DNA from: an uncultured Bacilli bacterium
GTDB lineage: Bacteria > Bacillota_I > Bacilli_A > RF39 > UBA660
NCBI GenBank assembly: GCA_944358665.1
Contig: CALVRP010000086.1
Location: forward strand, 1 to 5,381
Reading direction: 5' to 3'
DNA: 5,381 nucleotides
The notes beneath the pieces are model-generated. The model worked only from the letters and a program-made list of their open reading frames with translations. It had not been told where the DNA came from and searched no databases. Of this stretch, positions 5,119 through 5,381 are shown piece by piece (position 1 is the stretch's first letter; each line of letters begins with the position of its first letter). The translations under genes were made by a program, and so were the position numbers.

Positions 5119-5381
5119 TTAGCTAAACCCTAATTGAGTTCTATATTCAATTGGGGTTTTATAGTCTAAAGCATAACTAGGCCTATAATTATTGTGATCT
5201 TCAATTATTGCATTTATATAATCTTCGACACATGAATAATCATCCTGATTAAAGTCTAAACACATTTCTTTCTTCAACCAACCGTTTTTAGATTCTATAA
5301 TTGGATTATCAGTTGGTGTTGCTATTCGACTCATTGACCTTGTTATGGTATAATTTTTATGTACTTGTGAAAGTGCAATTG
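5119..5381 (-). CDS. IS3-family transposase (OrfB), C-terminal part, partial
   Basis: The frame is open from the right window edge to the TAA at 5121-5119, giving about 87 residues. It includes SMSRIATPTDNPIIESKNGW, the block around the third catalytic residue of the DDE integrase core (rve superfamily). The Glu of IIES is followed by a Lys seven residues later (WLK), the E...K spacing of IS3-family transposases. The end NNYRPSYALDYKTPIEYRTQ is the standard C-terminus of this family. An ATG at 5334 is in frame, but is internal: the residues upstream of it (HKNYTITRS) continue the transposase, so it is not the start. The enzyme cuts and joins the element's ends. Whether the gene is intact upstream cannot be seen. 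Confidence 0.92.
   Translation of the reverse strand, partial: IALSQVHKNYTITRSMSRIATPTDNPIIESKNGWLKKEMCLDFNQDDYSCVEDYINAIIEDHNNYRPSYALDYKTPIEYRTQLGFS

Larger units (their letters stand above)
5082..5381 (-). mobile_element. IS3-family insertion sequence, transposase 3' end and terminal repeat (cut by right edge)
   Basis: The transposase C-terminus is followed, 12 nt past its stop, by a segment which read inward from 5082 is TGAACTAGTCAAGGAAAAGT then AGACA (to 5106). The TG end and the internal AAAAGT-AGACA match the general pattern of IS3-family terminal repeats. The outer end at 5082 is inferred from this pattern and from its distance to the transposase stop. The other end and the target duplication lie outside the window. 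Confidence 0.75.

Noticed and set aside
5119..5334. A complete 71-residue gene starting at ATG 5334
   Set aside because: The frame is open upstream to the window edge and continues the transposase sequence; the ATG is the Met of SMSRIATP, an internal conserved residue.
1..5381. Recoding of TGA as tryptophan (Mollicutes-type code)
   Set aside because: Tryptophans in the segments checked are TGG, and no long frame requires reading through TGA; no TGA stop is seen either, so the code is standard as far as can be told.

Overview
The window looks like a stretch of low-GC Bacillota chromosome (Bacilli or Mollicutes-related gut or environmental type; lineage is inferred). The DNA is strongly A+T-rich, codons favour A/T third positions, Shine-Dalgarno sites are AAAGGA/AGGTGATG-like, promoters are sigma-A-like, and every stop seen is TAA or TAG. 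Tryptophan is read from TGG in the segments checked, so there is no sign of a recoded TGA.

Layout: (1) 1-639, minus strand: the N-terminal half of an AAA_14/DUF4143-type ATPase, cut by the left edge. (2) 640-769: its upstream region, with a perfect 13-bp inverted repeat and repeated TTGCAA/ATGCAAA motifs. (3) 770-3058, minus strand: a tight three-gene operon. Transcribed right to left it encodes a small cytoplasmic flavodoxin-fold FMN-dependent oxidoreductase, then two different membrane-anchored alpha/beta-hydrolases. Gaps are 10 and 11 nt, and each downstream Shine-Dalgarno overlaps the preceding stop. The operon promoter at 3081-3111 has a consensus -35, a long 19-bp spacer with two copies of GNCACGGG, and a TATATT -10. 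This layout resembles MerR-activated promoters. (4) 3112-3287: divergent control region with two candidate plus-strand promoters. (5) 3288-4343, plus strand: a cytosolic HExxH zinc-metallopeptidase-like protein of unnamed family. (6) 4344-4494: two hairpins serving as terminators between convergent genes. (7) 4495-5016, minus strand: a Flavodoxin_4-type flavodoxin, probably starting at GTG. (8) 5082-5381, minus strand: the end of an IS3-family insertion sequence (transposase C-terminus plus terminal inverted repeat), cut by the right edge.

The flavoprotein and two surface-tethered serine hydrolases probably act together: the hydrolases cleave ester or amide substrates outside the membrane while the reductase handles a redox-active or electrophilic product inside. 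That is inference from operon structure and the MerR-like promoter; no substrate can be read from the sequence. The second flavodoxin, the metallopeptidase and the ATPase are separate transcription units. I see no RNA gene, CRISPR array or phage module, and no intergenic stretch longer than 300 bases.
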